Shown piece after piece: positions 17,279 through 26,481 of a stretch of 64,000 nt of DNA. The notes beneath the pieces were generated by a model. It worked only from the letters and a program-made list of their open reading frames with translations, ran no database searches and was not told the origin of the DNA. Position 1 is the stretch's first letter. The number at the start of each line of letters is the position of its first letter. Where the stretch lies: the NCBI GenBank assembly GCA_910574255.1, contig CAJTAK010000005.1, positions 209,184 to 273,183 of the forward strand. Direction: 5' to 3'. The stretch is from Clostridia bacterium (GTDB lineage Bacteria; Bacillota; Clostridia; Lachnospirales; Lachnospiraceae). Position numbers and translations under genes: made by a program.

Positions 17279-18786
17279 TGAATAAAGAGAGAAGAGGGAG
17301 CAGTCGGTTATTATTCGGCAACTCGATTTTTTATGTGGTTGCGGATTTCTTGTCGAGAGGGCTTCATTTTATTCTTCTACCTATATATACAATATTCTTA
17401 ACCACAGAAGATTATGGAATACAGAATATTATTACAAGCTTTAACTCTGTAATGTGTTATGTTATTTTATTATGTCTGGATTCGGCGGCGTTAAGGTTTT
17501 ATTCGGAGTATAAAGATGATAAATATACTATGAAGCGCTTTTACGGAACAGCAATGAGTATTATATGCTTTTTTGCGGTAGCTGTTGTTATAGGATGCAT
17601 TTTTTTGCAAGGAATTCTGTCAAAGCTGGTTTTTAAAGGGATTGAATTCTATCCATATGTAATTCTTGGATTGACTATATTGGTTTTGGATTCGATTTAT
17701 ACTTTGCATCGCCGGATACTGGAAGCACAGCAAAAAGGAAAAACTGTAGCAGTTGTAGGTTTTTTGGCAGTGCTTTTTTCGTCAATCATTACGCTTGTTA
17801 TGATTGGTGTCTTTAAACTTGGTATCTATGGGGTACTTATAGCAACTTTATGTACCAGTCTGGCAACAGTTTGTTTTGCGGTTATTGATATCAAAAAAAA
17901 TGATATGCTGACAGTCTGTTTTGACAAAATATTGGCAAAAAAAATGTTGTCATATTCTCTTCCTTTAATACCACATCAGATCTCAGGATATTTGGCTACG
18001 TTGATTTCAAAAATTTTTTTGAATACGTCAAATAGTTTGTCTACTGTAGGGCTCTATGGGATTGCAACACAATTCTCATCTGTAGTGGACTTGTTTCAAG
18101 ATTCGGTTTCTCGTGCATACAGACCGTGGCTTTTTGAAAAGTTAGAAAATAAAGATGTTTTGCAAAAACTGGAGATACAGAATATTAGCACACTTTTAAT
18201 CAGTTTGTATACAGTGATTTATGTAGGCTTAGGGCTTTTTGCCCAAGAAATCATTTTATTTATGACGGCCAGTAATTATCATAGCGCTTGGCGTGTTGTC
18301 CCGATTCTTGTAGTGGCTATGTCATTTAGATCAGTTTATTATTTCTATTTGGCACAGTGCTTATACTACACTCGAACTTCCAATAAAATTTTTATAGCGT
18401 CAATAACAGCAAATCTATCTAATATAGTGGCAGCCTCCGTTCTGGTTCCAAAGTATGGAATGTATGGCAGTGCTATGGCCTCTCTTATTTCTATTGTTAT
18501 CAACACATGCATTATGATTATATTAAATAAACCAAATGGTGATATCGGTTATAAACTTTTGGATTTGTTAAGTCGAATTTTTGTTTCTTGGATATTTATT
18601 TTTGTAGGGATTATACCTTGCTATATTTATTCTGAAAGCGGGATTCAGATTTTACTATTTTTCTATAAAATAATAGTTGCATGCTTGTACTTGTTTTGGC
18701 TATGGATACAGAACAGAAAAAAGATTTATATGTATACAGAAACAAGCAGTATTCTGGAGCTGGTAAAAAAGATTCGAAGGCGGTAA
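17278..18786 (+). CDS. Repeat-unit flippase (Wzx, polysaccharide transporter family)
   Basis: This 502-residue integral membrane protein of the MATE/PST superfamily has roughly twelve to fourteen hydrophobic segments spread evenly. LSRGLHFILLPIYTIFLTTEDYGIQ near the N-terminus is the usual opening of Wzx proteins. It would flip the undecaprenyl-linked repeat unit across the membrane for the Wzy-like polymerase at 14199. The two together define a Wzx/Wzy-dependent pathway. Confidence 0.87.
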   Translation: MNKERRGSSRLLFGNSIFYVVADFLSRGLHFILLPIYTIFLTTEDYGIQNIITSFNSVMCYVILLCLDSAALRFYSEYKDDKYTMKRFYGTAMSIICFFAVAVVIGCIFLQGILSKLVFKGIEFYPYVILGLTILVLDSIYTLHRRILEAQQKGKTVAVVGFLAVLFSSIITLVMIGVFKLGIYGVLIATLCTSLATVCFAVIDIKKNDMLTVCFDKILAKKMLSYSLPLIPHQISGYLATLISKIFLNTSNSLSTVGLYGIATQFSSVVDLFQDSVSRAYRPWLFEKLENKDVLQKLEIQNISTLLISLYTVIYVGLGLFAQEIILFMTASNYHSAWRVVPILVVAMSFRSVYYFYLAQCLYYTRTSNKIFIASITANLSNIVAASVLVPKYGMYGSAMASLISIVINTCIMIILNKPNGDIGYKLLDLLSRIFVSWIFIFVGIIPCYIYSESGIQILLFFYKIIVACLYLFWLWIQNRKKIYMYTETSSILELVKKIRRR

Positions 18787-18788
18787 GT

Positions 18789-19928
18789 ATGAAATATAAG
18801 AAAGTGGGTTTAATAACATTTTATGAGTCTGATAATTTCGGCACATGTCTGCAGGCATATGCGCTTTGTAATGCAATAAATAATTTGGGGTATACATGCG
18901 AGATTATATGCTTTAATCGTTATGAAAATTCTCCGGTCAGAAACAATAGCAAATTAGAGACAATAAAAATACTTGGGGTAAAGAAAATTATAGATATTTT
19001 ATTAAGTAAACGAATTATTGAAAACCAAAAAGAAAAATTCCGTTTATTTCGGGCTGCTTATATGCACTTGTCAGAACAAGAGTATAGTTCAATTAGGGAG
19101 TTGGAAAAAACTTCAAAGGATTATGAAGCATTTATAGTAGGAAGCGATATGGTATGGTCTTGGGAATCAAGGCCTTTTTTAGATATTTATTTTTTGAAAT
19201 TTGCTCCTATGGGAAAAAGGATCGCATATGCTCCATCTTTTGGAAATACAGAGTTTAATGAAAAAATGAATGAATATTATATGCAGGCCATTGCTGGAAT
19301 AGATTTTATATCTTGCAGGGATAGAAAGGGTGCTGAATATATTAGAAACATTCTGGGAAAAAAATGTGAGCTTGTTTTGGATCCAACGTTTTTATTAGAG
19401 GGCGATGAGTGGAAGAAAACTTTTTTTCTTAAAAAGAAAAAAAGTTTAAAGAGAACCGTACTAATTTATATGTTTGGAAAAATACCTCCAAATACATTTA
19501 AAGAGATCAAGAAAAAAGTTAAAGGAAAATGGGAAATCCGTTTTATACCAGAAGGTTTCAGGCAATATTGTTGTGAGAAAAAACATGGAAATGCAGTTTT
19601 TGGCCCAATTGATTTTTTGGAAAGCTATTATAATGCGGATATGATTATTACAAATACATTTCATGGCTTAGTTTTTGCAATGATTTTTGAAAAACCATTT
19701 GTTTTGTTTCATAGAGAGGGAAAGGAACACTGGCATCAACATGAGGAAAGAATGACTTCGTTATTGGAGCAAATGGGGCTATCAGACAGATACCTGGAAG
19801 TGGGGGATGAATTGAAAAAAGAATTTTTCGAATTGGATTATACAGAATTAAAAAAGAAGCTTGAAGATATGAAAAGTGAGTCAATGGAGTACTTAAAACG
19901 TTCAGTTTGTTCGGTAGTGAAAGGATAA
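18789..19928 (+). CDS. Polysaccharide pyruvyl transferase family protein
   Basis: This protein of 379 residues opens VGLITFYESDNFGTCLQAYAL and contains AFIVGSDMVWSWESRP, ISCRDRKGAEYI, LDPTFLL, and ITNTFHGLVFAMIFEKPFV, the blocks of the CsaB-type pyruvyl transferase family (PF04230). It would transfer a pyruvate ketal from phosphoenolpyruvate to a sugar, giving the polymer negative charge. I chose the ATG at 18789, just after the flippase stop; the longer in-frame start overlaps the flippase by over 100 bases. Confidence 0.85.
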   Translation: MKYKKVGLITFYESDNFGTCLQAYALCNAINNLGYTCEIICFNRYENSPVRNNSKLETIKILGVKKIIDILLSKRIIENQKEKFRLFRAAYMHLSEQEYSSIRELEKTSKDYEAFIVGSDMVWSWESRPFLDIYFLKFAPMGKRIAYAPSFGNTEFNEKMNEYYMQAIAGIDFISCRDRKGAEYIRNILGKKCELVLDPTFLLEGDEWKKTFFLKKKKSLKRTVLIYMFGKIPPNTFKEIKKKVKGKWEIRFIPEGFRQYCCEKKHGNAVFGPIDFLESYYNADMIITNTFHGLVFAMIFEKPFVLFHREGKEHWHQHEERMTSLLEQMGLSDRYLEVGDELKKEFFELDYTELKKKLEDMKSESMEYLKRSVCSVVKG

Positions 19929-19939
19929 AAAATGCAAGC

Positions 19940-21160
19940 ATGAAAATAAAGAATATAGAGAGTATTGTGAAAAATAAGAATTGTACAGGCTGTGGTGTGT
20001 GTCAATTAATGTGTCAAACAGGTGCAATATCATTTGAGGAAGACTGTGAGGGATTTAAAAGTCCTCGGATTGCTGCCTCAAAATGTATAGGCTGTGGTGT
20101 ATGTCTTCGTAAATGTCCATCGGAAGTACCAGTTAAGAGACACTCTGTTAAATTGGGAGAATTTTATATTGTACAAAGTAAAGAGCATTGGAAGGTTAAA
20201 AAAAGTGCGTCTGGCGGGGTGTTCTATACTATAGCAAAATATTTTATCAATGAACTTCAAGGGGTTGTTTTTGGAGTTGCCTTTGACAAAGACAATATTG
20301 CAAAACATATATATACAGAGCGGCTGGCAGAATTGCCCAAAATGCAAAATTCAAAATATGTTCAGAGTGATTTGGGTAATTCTTTCAAAATGGTAAAGAA
20401 GTTTTTGAAAGATGGGAGGTATGTACTTTTTAGCGGTACACCATGTCAGGTGGCTGGGCTATATGCCTATTTGAGAAAGTCAGAAGAGCGGTTATTTACG
20501 GCAGATATTATTTGTCACGGTGTATCCAGCCCAAGGCTTTTACAAAAGCAGATAGAAGAATATTCACATTTGCGCAAAGGGAAAATACAGGGGATCTTTT
20601 TCCGGCATAAACATTTTTTGTTTCCGTCTGAAAGCTTATTCTATATGGTGATGAAGGTAAAATATGGTTTACCTATTGTAAGAAATCCAAATGATACTCC
20701 TTATTTTAATATATTTTTAAAGGGTCTTGGATTTCGCGAGAGTTGTTACAATTGCCAATATGCAAATGAGAATAGAGTTGGCGATTTTACAATGGGGGAT
20801 TGTGACAGCCACCGCTTATATCCACAATTTCATCCAAATGAATCAAATTCAAGCTTAATGCTTAATAGCGTAAAAGCAAAAGAAATGTGGAATAAAAAAT
20901 TACATTACTTGTTTGATTCACAGCCGCTTGATATTGCTAAAGAAATAGAATATAATAAACAGCTTCATTCCCCGTCAGCACGCCCTGATATTAGGGATAA
21001 AATATATTGCGAATTGCAAGAACTGCCATGGGGAGAATTTGCTAAGAAATATGCCAGGCAACCGACTACTGTCATGAAAGCACGGTCGTACCTGGCTCTT
21101 GTTATGCCTTTTTTCATAATAAAGGTTTGGAGTAAGAGAAATGAACAAAAAAACATATAA
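19940..21160 (+). CDS. Coenzyme F420 hydrogenase/dehydrogenase beta-subunit-like protein with two 4Fe-4S clusters
   Basis: About 406 residues. The N-terminus is a ferredoxin domain with two CxxCxxC-type clusters: NCTGCGVCQLMC near residue 15 and CIGCGVCLRKCP near residue 42. The rest matches the FrhB C-terminal domain, with SASGGVFYTI, LFSGTPCQVAGLYAYL, and CHGVSSP. Proteins of this type sit beside pyruvyl transferase genes in many polysaccharide loci; their reaction there is not established. The ATG at 19940 follows the previous stop by 11 bases. Cys-rich blocks further along (CYNCQYANENRVGDFTMGD) may bind a further cofactor. Confidence 0.82.
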   Translation: MKIKNIESIVKNKNCTGCGVCQLMCQTGAISFEEDCEGFKSPRIAASKCIGCGVCLRKCPSEVPVKRHSVKLGEFYIVQSKEHWKVKKSASGGVFYTIAKYFINELQGVVFGVAFDKDNIAKHIYTERLAELPKMQNSKYVQSDLGNSFKMVKKFLKDGRYVLFSGTPCQVAGLYAYLRKSEERLFTADIICHGVSSPRLLQKQIEEYSHLRKGKIQGIFFRHKHFLFPSESLFYMVMKVKYGLPIVRNPNDTPYFNIFLKGLGFRESCYNCQYANENRVGDFTMGDCDSHRLYPQFHPNESNSSLMLNSVKAKEMWNKKLHYLFDSQPLDIAKEIEYNKQLHSPSARPDIRDKIYCELQELPWGEFAKKYARQPTTVMKARSYLALVMPFFIIKVWSKRNEQKNI

Positions 21161-21695
21161 AGAATTTCTTGAAACAGATGTATATAAAGGTGAAAAAAGA
21201 ATTTTTATGAAATTATTTGCAAAGTATTTTAATCCCGTGACAAATGCGGCGTTTTTATTCCGAAAGATGCAATACATGAATTCTCAAAAAGGTATTATTG
21301 CTAAAATACAGACAGTCTTGTTAAGGAAAGAACTGGCAGAGAAATATGGAATTTTAGCTTCGCCAGAAGCGATAATTGGTAAGTACCTTAGATTTGTACA
21401 CCCTACCTCAATTGTTATTGGGAGACATGTAGTTGCAGGGGAACACCTTTCACTGTATCAGAACACGACTTTGGGAGGAGCGCATTTAGGTGATGTTAAT
21501 AAAGGTAATCAGCCGGTTGTGGGAAATAATGTAACGCTTTTTGCAAATAGCCTGGCACTTGGAAATATAACAATAGGTGATGATGTAATAATTGGTGCGA
21601 ATTCTCTATTGCTTAAATCTGTTCCGTCAGGTGTTGTATGTGTTGGAACACCAGCCAGATATATAAAGAAGATAGAGAGTAATAAGGAAGGTTAA
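21141..21695 (+). CDS. Serine acetyltransferase-like hexapeptide-repeat acyltransferase
   Basis: This 184-residue protein has a left-handed beta-helix C-terminal half: IVIGRHVVAGEHLSLYQNTT, LGGAHLGDVNKGNQP, VVGNNVTLFANSL, and IGDDVIIGANSLLLKSVPSG, then CVGTPARYIKK. This is the CysE-like pattern of capsule O-acetyltransferases. The N-terminus is not the CysE helical domain, so a sugar substrate is more likely than serine. It overlaps the previous gene by 20 bases. Confidence 0.8.
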   Translation: MNKKTYKEFLETDVYKGEKRIFMKLFAKYFNPVTNAAFLFRKMQYMNSQKGIIAKIQTVLLRKELAEKYGILASPEAIIGKYLRFVHPTSIVIGRHVVAGEHLSLYQNTTLGGAHLGDVNKGNQPVVGNNVTLFANSLALGNITIGDDVIIGANSLLLKSVPSGVVCVGTPARYIKKIESNKEG

Positions 21696-21702
21696 TTGAA
21701 AA

Positions 21703-23019
21703 ATGTATACAAAGTTGTATGAAGAGTTAACAAACAGACAGAAGAAGCTGTCACTTGTCGGGCTTGGGTATGTTGGTATGCCAATTGCAGTTGCATTTGC
21801 AGAGCATGTAGATGTAGTAGGATTTGATTTAAATAAGGAAAAAATAGATCTATATAAAAGAGGAATTGATCCAACAAAAGAAGTTGGTAATCAAATAATT
21901 AAGAGCACATCTGTAGATTTTACGGCCGATGAAAAAAAGCTTAGAGAAGCAAAATTTCATATTGTTGCAGTTCCTACACCTGTTAATGCGGATCATACTC
22001 CAGATTTAAATCCTTTAAAGAATGCCAGCAGAATTCTTGGAAGGAATCTCATGAAAAATTCAGTTGTGGTTTTTGAGTCTACAGTTTATCCGGGAGTCAC
22101 AGAAGAAATTTGTGTGCCTATTTTGGAGAAAGAAAGTGGATTAAAATGTGGTACGGATTTTAAAGTGGGATATAGTCCAGAGCGTATTAATCCAGGAGAT
22201 AAAATACATCGCTTGGAGACTATTAAAAAAATTGTATCAGGAATGGATAAAGAGACATTAGAAGTCATATCAAAAGTTTATGGATTGGTTGTGAAAGCAG
22301 GAGTGTATCAAGCAGAGTCTATTAAAGTTGCTGAAGCAGCAAAAGTAATAGAGAATAGTCAGCGTGACATTAATATTGCTTTTATGAATGAGCTTTCCAT
22401 TATATTCAATAAAATGGGAATTGATACGAAAGCTGTCCTTAAAGCCGCAGAGACGAAATGGAATTTTTTGAATTTTTATCCAGGACTTGTGGGAGGGCAT
22501 TGTATTGGTGTAGACCCTTATTACCTGACATATAAAGCCGAGAAACTTGGCTATCATAGTCAGGTTATTTTATCTGGGCGCCGTATCAATGATGATATGG
22601 GAAAATATATAGCTGAAAATTGTGTGAAAAGTTTAATTGCGGCAGATAAACCTGTAAAAAATGCAAAGGTAGCAATTTTGGGCTTTACATTTAAAGAAAA
22701 TTGTCCAGATATACGTAATACGAAAATTATTGATATTGTGAATGAATTGAAGGAATATGACATTACTCCACATATAGTAGATCCTCAAGCTGATGCAAAT
22801 GAAACCTGGAAAATTTATAACATTAAGCTTGAAGATATAAAAGAGATAGAAAGTATGGACGCAGTTATTCTTGCTGTTGCTCATGATGAGTTTACCAGAA
22901 TACAAAAGTACAATATAGACTCTTTCTATGGGGAAGGTAAGAAAGTATTAATTGATGTGAAAGGAATCCTTCCGCGTAGAGAGTATGAATATGCGGGATA
23001 TATTTATTGGAGGTTGTAA
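21703..23019 (+). CDS. UDP-N-acetylhexosamine 6-dehydrogenase (TviB/WbpO type)
   Basis: This 438-residue protein has all three domains of the UDP-glucose/GDP-mannose dehydrogenase family. The NAD site is LVGLGYVGMPIAVAFA near residue 18. VAVPTPVN, FESTVYPGVTEE, and the catalytic block FYPGLVGGHCIGVDPYYLTY with the active-site cysteine near residue 268 follow. The closing domain has VAILGFTFKENCPDIRNTK. The ADHTPDLNPL segment and overall pattern fit the TviB/WbpO subgroup, which oxidises UDP-GlcNAc or UDP-GalNAc to the uronic acid. With the epimerase that follows, it would make UDP-GalNAcA, an acidic sugar. Confidence 0.88.
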   Translation: MYTKLYEELTNRQKKLSLVGLGYVGMPIAVAFAEHVDVVGFDLNKEKIDLYKRGIDPTKEVGNQIIKSTSVDFTADEKKLREAKFHIVAVPTPVNADHTPDLNPLKNASRILGRNLMKNSVVVFESTVYPGVTEEICVPILEKESGLKCGTDFKVGYSPERINPGDKIHRLETIKKIVSGMDKETLEVISKVYGLVVKAGVYQAESIKVAEAAKVIENSQRDINIAFMNELSIIFNKMGIDTKAVLKAAETKWNFLNFYPGLVGGHCIGVDPYYLTYKAEKLGYHSQVILSGRRINDDMGKYIAENCVKSLIAADKPVKNAKVAILGFTFKENCPDIRNTKIIDIVNELKEYDITPHIVDPQADANETWKIYNIKLEDIKEIESMDAVILAVAHDEFTRIQKYNIDSFYGEGKKVLIDVKGILPRREYEYAGYIYWRL

Positions 23020-23021
23020 GT

Positions 23022-24014
23022 ATGGGCTATAAGAATATAAAATTTCCAGCAAAGAGTATATTTCTCGTTACTGGAGGTGCAGGTTTTATTGGATCAAATC
23101 TTTGTGAAGCTATATTAGCATTGGGTTATAAAGTGCGTTGTTTAGACAATCTTACTACAGGAAAGCATGAAAATATTGCACCATTTGAGGAAGATCCTAA
23201 TTATGAATTTATAAAAGGAGATATAAGAGAATTGCAGGTATGTATAGATGCATGCAAAGGCGTCGATTATGTATTGCATCAGGCGGCATGGGGGAGTGTT
23301 CCAAGATCCATAGAAATGCCGCTGTTCTATTGTGAGAACAATATTACCGGAACATTGAATATGCTAGAAGCAGCAAAGCAAAATAATGTAAAAAAATTTG
23401 TTTATGCAAGCAGTTCTTCTGTTTATGGAGATGAACCTGATTTGCCTAAAAAAGAAGGATGCGAAGGGAACTTACTATCACCTTATGCAGTATCAAAACG
23501 TGCGGATGAGGAATGGGCAAAACAGTACACACAGCATTATGGGTTAGATACCTACGGACTTCGGTATTTTAATGTGTTTGGGAGGCGGCAGGATCCGGAT
23601 AGTGCATATGCGGCAGTTATCCCTAAATTTATTAAGCAGTTATTGAATAATGAAATCCCTACAATAAATGGTGACGGAAAACAAAGTAGGGATTTCACAT
23701 ATATTGAAAATGTAATTGAAGCAAACCTGAAGGCATGCATGGCAGAACATGAAGCGGCAGGAGAGGCATATAATATTGCGTTTGGCGGCAGGGAATATTT
23801 ATTAGATATTTATTATGGATTAGTGGATGCTTTAGAGGTAAAGGACGAAATGGGAAACCGCCCGGAGCCAAAGTTTGGTCCAGATCGTGCAGGAGATATT
23901 AAGCATTCAAATGCAGATATAAGCAAAGCGAAAGAAAAGATCGGATATGCTCCCGACTGGAGTTTTGAAAAGGGAATAAATGCGGCAATTGAGTGGTATA
24001 AGGAGAATTTATAA
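23022..24014 (+). CDS. UDP-N-acetylglucosamine/glucuronate 4-epimerase (TviC/WbpP type)
   Basis: This 330-residue extended SDR has the NAD site LVTGGAGFIGSNLCEAIL near residue 14, YVLHQAAWGSVPRS, SSSSVYGDEPDLPKKE, and the catalytic YAVSKR near residue 154. The HQAA(W)GSVPRS block is typical of the WbpP/TviC/Gne subgroup acting on N-acetylated UDP-sugars. GGAGG lies 8 bases before the ATG at 23022; an in-frame TTG upstream overlaps the previous gene. Together with the dehydrogenase it recreates the Vi-antigen-type precursor pathway. Confidence 0.88.
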   Translation: MGYKNIKFPAKSIFLVTGGAGFIGSNLCEAILALGYKVRCLDNLTTGKHENIAPFEEDPNYEFIKGDIRELQVCIDACKGVDYVLHQAAWGSVPRSIEMPLFYCENNITGTLNMLEAAKQNNVKKFVYASSSSVYGDEPDLPKKEGCEGNLLSPYAVSKRADEEWAKQYTQHYGLDTYGLRYFNVFGRRQDPDSAYAAVIPKFIKQLLNNEIPTINGDGKQSRDFTYIENVIEANLKACMAEHEAAGEAYNIAFGGREYLLDIYYGLVDALEVKDEMGNRPEPKFGPDRAGDIKHSNADISKAKEKIGYAPDWSFEKGINAAIEWYKENL

Positions 24015-24017
24015 GGG

Positions 24018-25736
24018 ATGAATAAAAAAACGGGAGAAAATACAGGATTACTGTTACGCATTATGTGGACAATAGTGTATTTTTCTGCCATGAGTATTAC
24101 AGGACATGCTTCATGTTGGTTTAATATGGTTCTTAGCGTTTTTAATTTTTATATTGTACAAATAAATTTTTCTAAGATGTTTAGTTATGGAAAAGAAAAT
24201 ATTGTGAAGGTAGGTATATTAAATTTTGTATTCACATTCAGCCTTGTGGGAAACAATTTGTTTTTGTACCCCATCGGTGAACACAATATTCTCTATTTCC
24301 TTTATTATGGAATAGATTATCTTTTGTTAATTCCGCAGACAATTTCAATTTTGTACAAATTGGAGAATTTGTCCTTGCGAGATGGTAAAGCAGGATTAAG
24401 CCGGAAAATCTATTTTATATATTTTTTTTGTGGCTTTTTGGTGATAGAACTGGTATATATGATTGCTCTGAATCCAGGAATTGTTTCATGGGATGATTAT
24501 CATGTGATTGCCGAGGCTAAAGGGCTGATGGGAATAAGAGAGTATGAGGGATTGTTCTATATTTATCTAAAAAGATTTCTTTTATGGATCTGTGATGAAA
24601 TATGGTTTTTGGTTTTGGTACAAATTATCTGGGGTGATGTGATTTTTTCAATAATTATTTCGTATTTTATCAAAGAAATAGATGGATACATTAATTGGAA
24701 GTACTCAATATTAGCAGCACTTTTTATTATGACCTTGCCGAATAATTCATCTTTAATTGTTACTTTGAGTAAAGATGTACCATGGGCGGTTTGCTTTATA
24801 TGGCTGATTTATTCTATTATCCGCTTAAAATGGGAAGAAGAAATACGGTGGTATATCATTGTAGAATTTGCTGTATCAATGTCCTTATGTTGGCTCATAA
24901 GGCAAAATGGATTAATTGTAGTTCCTTTTACAGCAGTTGGATGTCTTATAATTTTTAAAAGGAAAAAAAGAATAGCGAAAGGGATACTTCTAGCAATTGG
25001 ATTGATTGTATTAGGTGAATCCATTACAAGGGCAGAGTCATATGAAAGTACACCAAAGGGTATGAAGTATATTGCTATGTTTGAGGATTTACTTGGTGTG
25101 TATTACAGCAATGGGGATATGTGCGAAAATGCTAGAGATATGGTTGAAAATGTCATTACATCTGAGTTTAAGGAGCAATACGATCCATATTGGGCAGTGT
25201 ATGAAACATGGCGAGAACCATTGGGGAAAATCCCTATAAATGAGTTTATAGGAAATTATGTGTGTACATTTTTTCGTAACCCGGTTCGAATGTTGGAATC
25301 AGTTTTGTTGCGGCTTGATATGTTATGGGATATTTCCTTGGGAGTCAATGGAATAGAAACATGGCAGTGGCAGACATATATGTTAACGGAAAAATGGAAG
25401 GAATTGGTTCCGGAACGTATGGAAAATATTTTTACCACTGTAGTAGAAGAAATTGGCAGCAAGACAACAAAAGAACCTTTTAAAGAAATATTATGGAGAG
25501 TAGGAATTTGGCTTCAATGTAGTTTTTTTACAATGGCAGTCTTGATAAAATGGAATCGCAGAAATATTGTTTGCTTTATTCCTCTTGGAGCTTTGATAGT
25601 GTTTTACGTTCTGGCTTTGGGCTGGGAACATTACAGGTATTTTTGGTGCATTTATCTGGCAGCATTACTGTATTTATTGATGTATCTTCAAAATAAAGTA
25701 AGGATTATAGAACGAGAAAAAATATATGGAAGGTAA
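24018..25736 (+). CDS. Large multi-pass membrane protein, GT-C-like (DUF6020-like)
   Basis: This 572-residue protein has about twelve hydrophobic segments and one long extracytoplasmic region around residues 340-480. The motif NPGIVSWDDYH near residue 153 lies in the loop where GT-C glycosyltransferases keep an acidic catalytic residue, and RQNGLIVVPF fits the same group. I would place it with DUF6020-type membrane proteins. These are probably glycosyltransferases using a lipid-phosphate sugar, but this is inference. It is the last gene of the operon; hairpins follow at 25772-25807 and 25903-25930. Confidence 0.7.
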   Translation: MNKKTGENTGLLLRIMWTIVYFSAMSITGHASCWFNMVLSVFNFYIVQINFSKMFSYGKENIVKVGILNFVFTFSLVGNNLFLYPIGEHNILYFLYYGIDYLLLIPQTISILYKLENLSLRDGKAGLSRKIYFIYFFCGFLVIELVYMIALNPGIVSWDDYHVIAEAKGLMGIREYEGLFYIYLKRFLLWICDEIWFLVLVQIIWGDVIFSIIISYFIKEIDGYINWKYSILAALFIMTLPNNSSLIVTLSKDVPWAVCFIWLIYSIIRLKWEEEIRWYIIVEFAVSMSLCWLIRQNGLIVVPFTAVGCLIIFKRKKRIAKGILLAIGLIVLGESITRAESYESTPKGMKYIAMFEDLLGVYYSNGDMCENARDMVENVITSEFKEQYDPYWAVYETWREPLGKIPINEFIGNYVCTFFRNPVRMLESVLLRLDMLWDISLGVNGIETWQWQTYMLTEKWKELVPERMENIFTTVVEEIGSKTTKEPFKEILWRVGIWLQCSFFTMAVLIKWNRRNIVCFIPLGALIVFYVLALGWEHYRYFWCIYLAALLYLLMYLQNKVRIIEREKIYGR

Positions 25737-25743
25737 CTATTCA
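25733..25743 (+). repeat. Terminal inverted repeat, left copy
   Basis: GTAACTATTCA here is the exact reverse complement of TGAATAGTTAC at 26620-26630. The pair brackets the IS200-type element and about 200 bp of hairpin-rich DNA to its left, and begins within the last codons of the polysaccharide operon. Confidence 0.6.
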
Positions 25744-25771
25744 GGACCCCTGATAGAGTCCATGTGAATTT

Positions 25772-25807
25772 TTGTGAAAAACAGAGAAAATGAAAAAACT
25801 GTTTTCA
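25772..25807 (+). terminator. Hairpin after the polysaccharide operon
   Basis: GTGAAAAACAG and CTGTTTTCAC pair with one bulged base around a 14-base A-rich loop, 36 bases after the last stop of the operon. It has no clean T-run and may be a weak terminator or part of the flanking repeat. Confidence 0.35.
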
Positions 25808-25902
25808 CCTAATTTACCTCCTGTTGGTGGATAAGCAACCAATGATTAATCAGTTATTTCCAGCTTTGTGGATTACTGATTCTAATTCATCTTTATTGGT
25901 GT

Positions 25903-25930
25903 TTCAAACCCGATTTTTATCGGTTTTTGA
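25903..25930 (+). terminator. Probable intrinsic terminator
   Basis: ACCCGAT and ATCGGTT pair around TTTT and run into TTTTT, directly before the left-end hairpin of the IS200-type element. It could end transcription from the operon, or shield the element from outside transcription. Confidence 0.45.
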
Positions 25931-26029
25931 ATGAAACAGCATCAATCCCCCAGCTGAGCTGGGGGAATAACAGATGCAAGTGGCGGTGAACGGAGTACAA
26001 AAAATTACCCCCGTTGTATAATAGAAGTA

Positions 26030-26045
26030 GGTCTAGCAAACCGCT
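26030..26045 (+). repeat. Inner inverted repeat of the IS element
   Basis: GGTCTAGCAAACCGCT is repeated in reverse complement at 26520-26535, on the far side of the transposase gene. The two copies could pair in a transcript spanning the gene or in single-stranded transposition DNA. Such a pair is not a standard IS200 end. Confidence 0.6.
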
Positions 26046-26070
26046 CTAAAGACAACGGAGGCAAATCCAT

Positions 26071-26481
26071 ATGGACGATAATAGTTTAGCACATAGTCGG
26101 TACAATTGCACGTACCATATTGTATTTATTCCGAAATATCGTAGGAAAGCGATGTTTGGAGAGTTAAGGAAAGAGGTAGGAGAGATACTGGGAAGGGTGT
26201 GTAGAATGGAAGGAGTAACAATCATAAAGGCGGCTGCACTTCCCGAACATGTGCATATGTATGTATCAATCCCGCCTAAGTTGAGCGTATCAAAGGCCGT
26301 AGGCCTTATTAAAGGCAAGAGTGCGCTTATGATATTTGACAGACATCCAGAATATAGAGAGAAAGGGAATCGTCATTTCTGGGCAAGAGGATATTATTGC
26401 GAGACGGTCGGTAATGTAAATGAAGAGACGATAAAGAAGTATATTCAGGAACAGTACGAAAGAGATAGGATGGAGCATTAA
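26071..26481 (+). CDS. tnpA: IS200/IS605 family transposase TnpA (Y1 HUH)
   Basis: This 136-residue enzyme cuts and rejoins single-stranded DNA ends. It has TYHIVFIPKYRRKAMFGELR at the N-terminus and the metal-binding HUH motif in PEHVHMYVSIPP near residue 52. The catalytic tyrosine lies in IKKYIQEQYERD near residue 127. Length and motifs are complete, so it may be active. The ribosome site (ACGGAGG before the ATG) is complementary to CCGTTGT at 26011-26017, so a transcript begun upstream would fold and hide it, as known for IS200. Confidence 0.93.
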   Translation: MDDNSLAHSRYNCTYHIVFIPKYRRKAMFGELRKEVGEILGRVCRMEGVTIIKAAALPEHVHMYVSIPPKLSVSKAVGLIKGKSALMIFDRHPEYREKGNRHFWARGYYCETVGNVNEETIKKYIQEQYERDRMEH

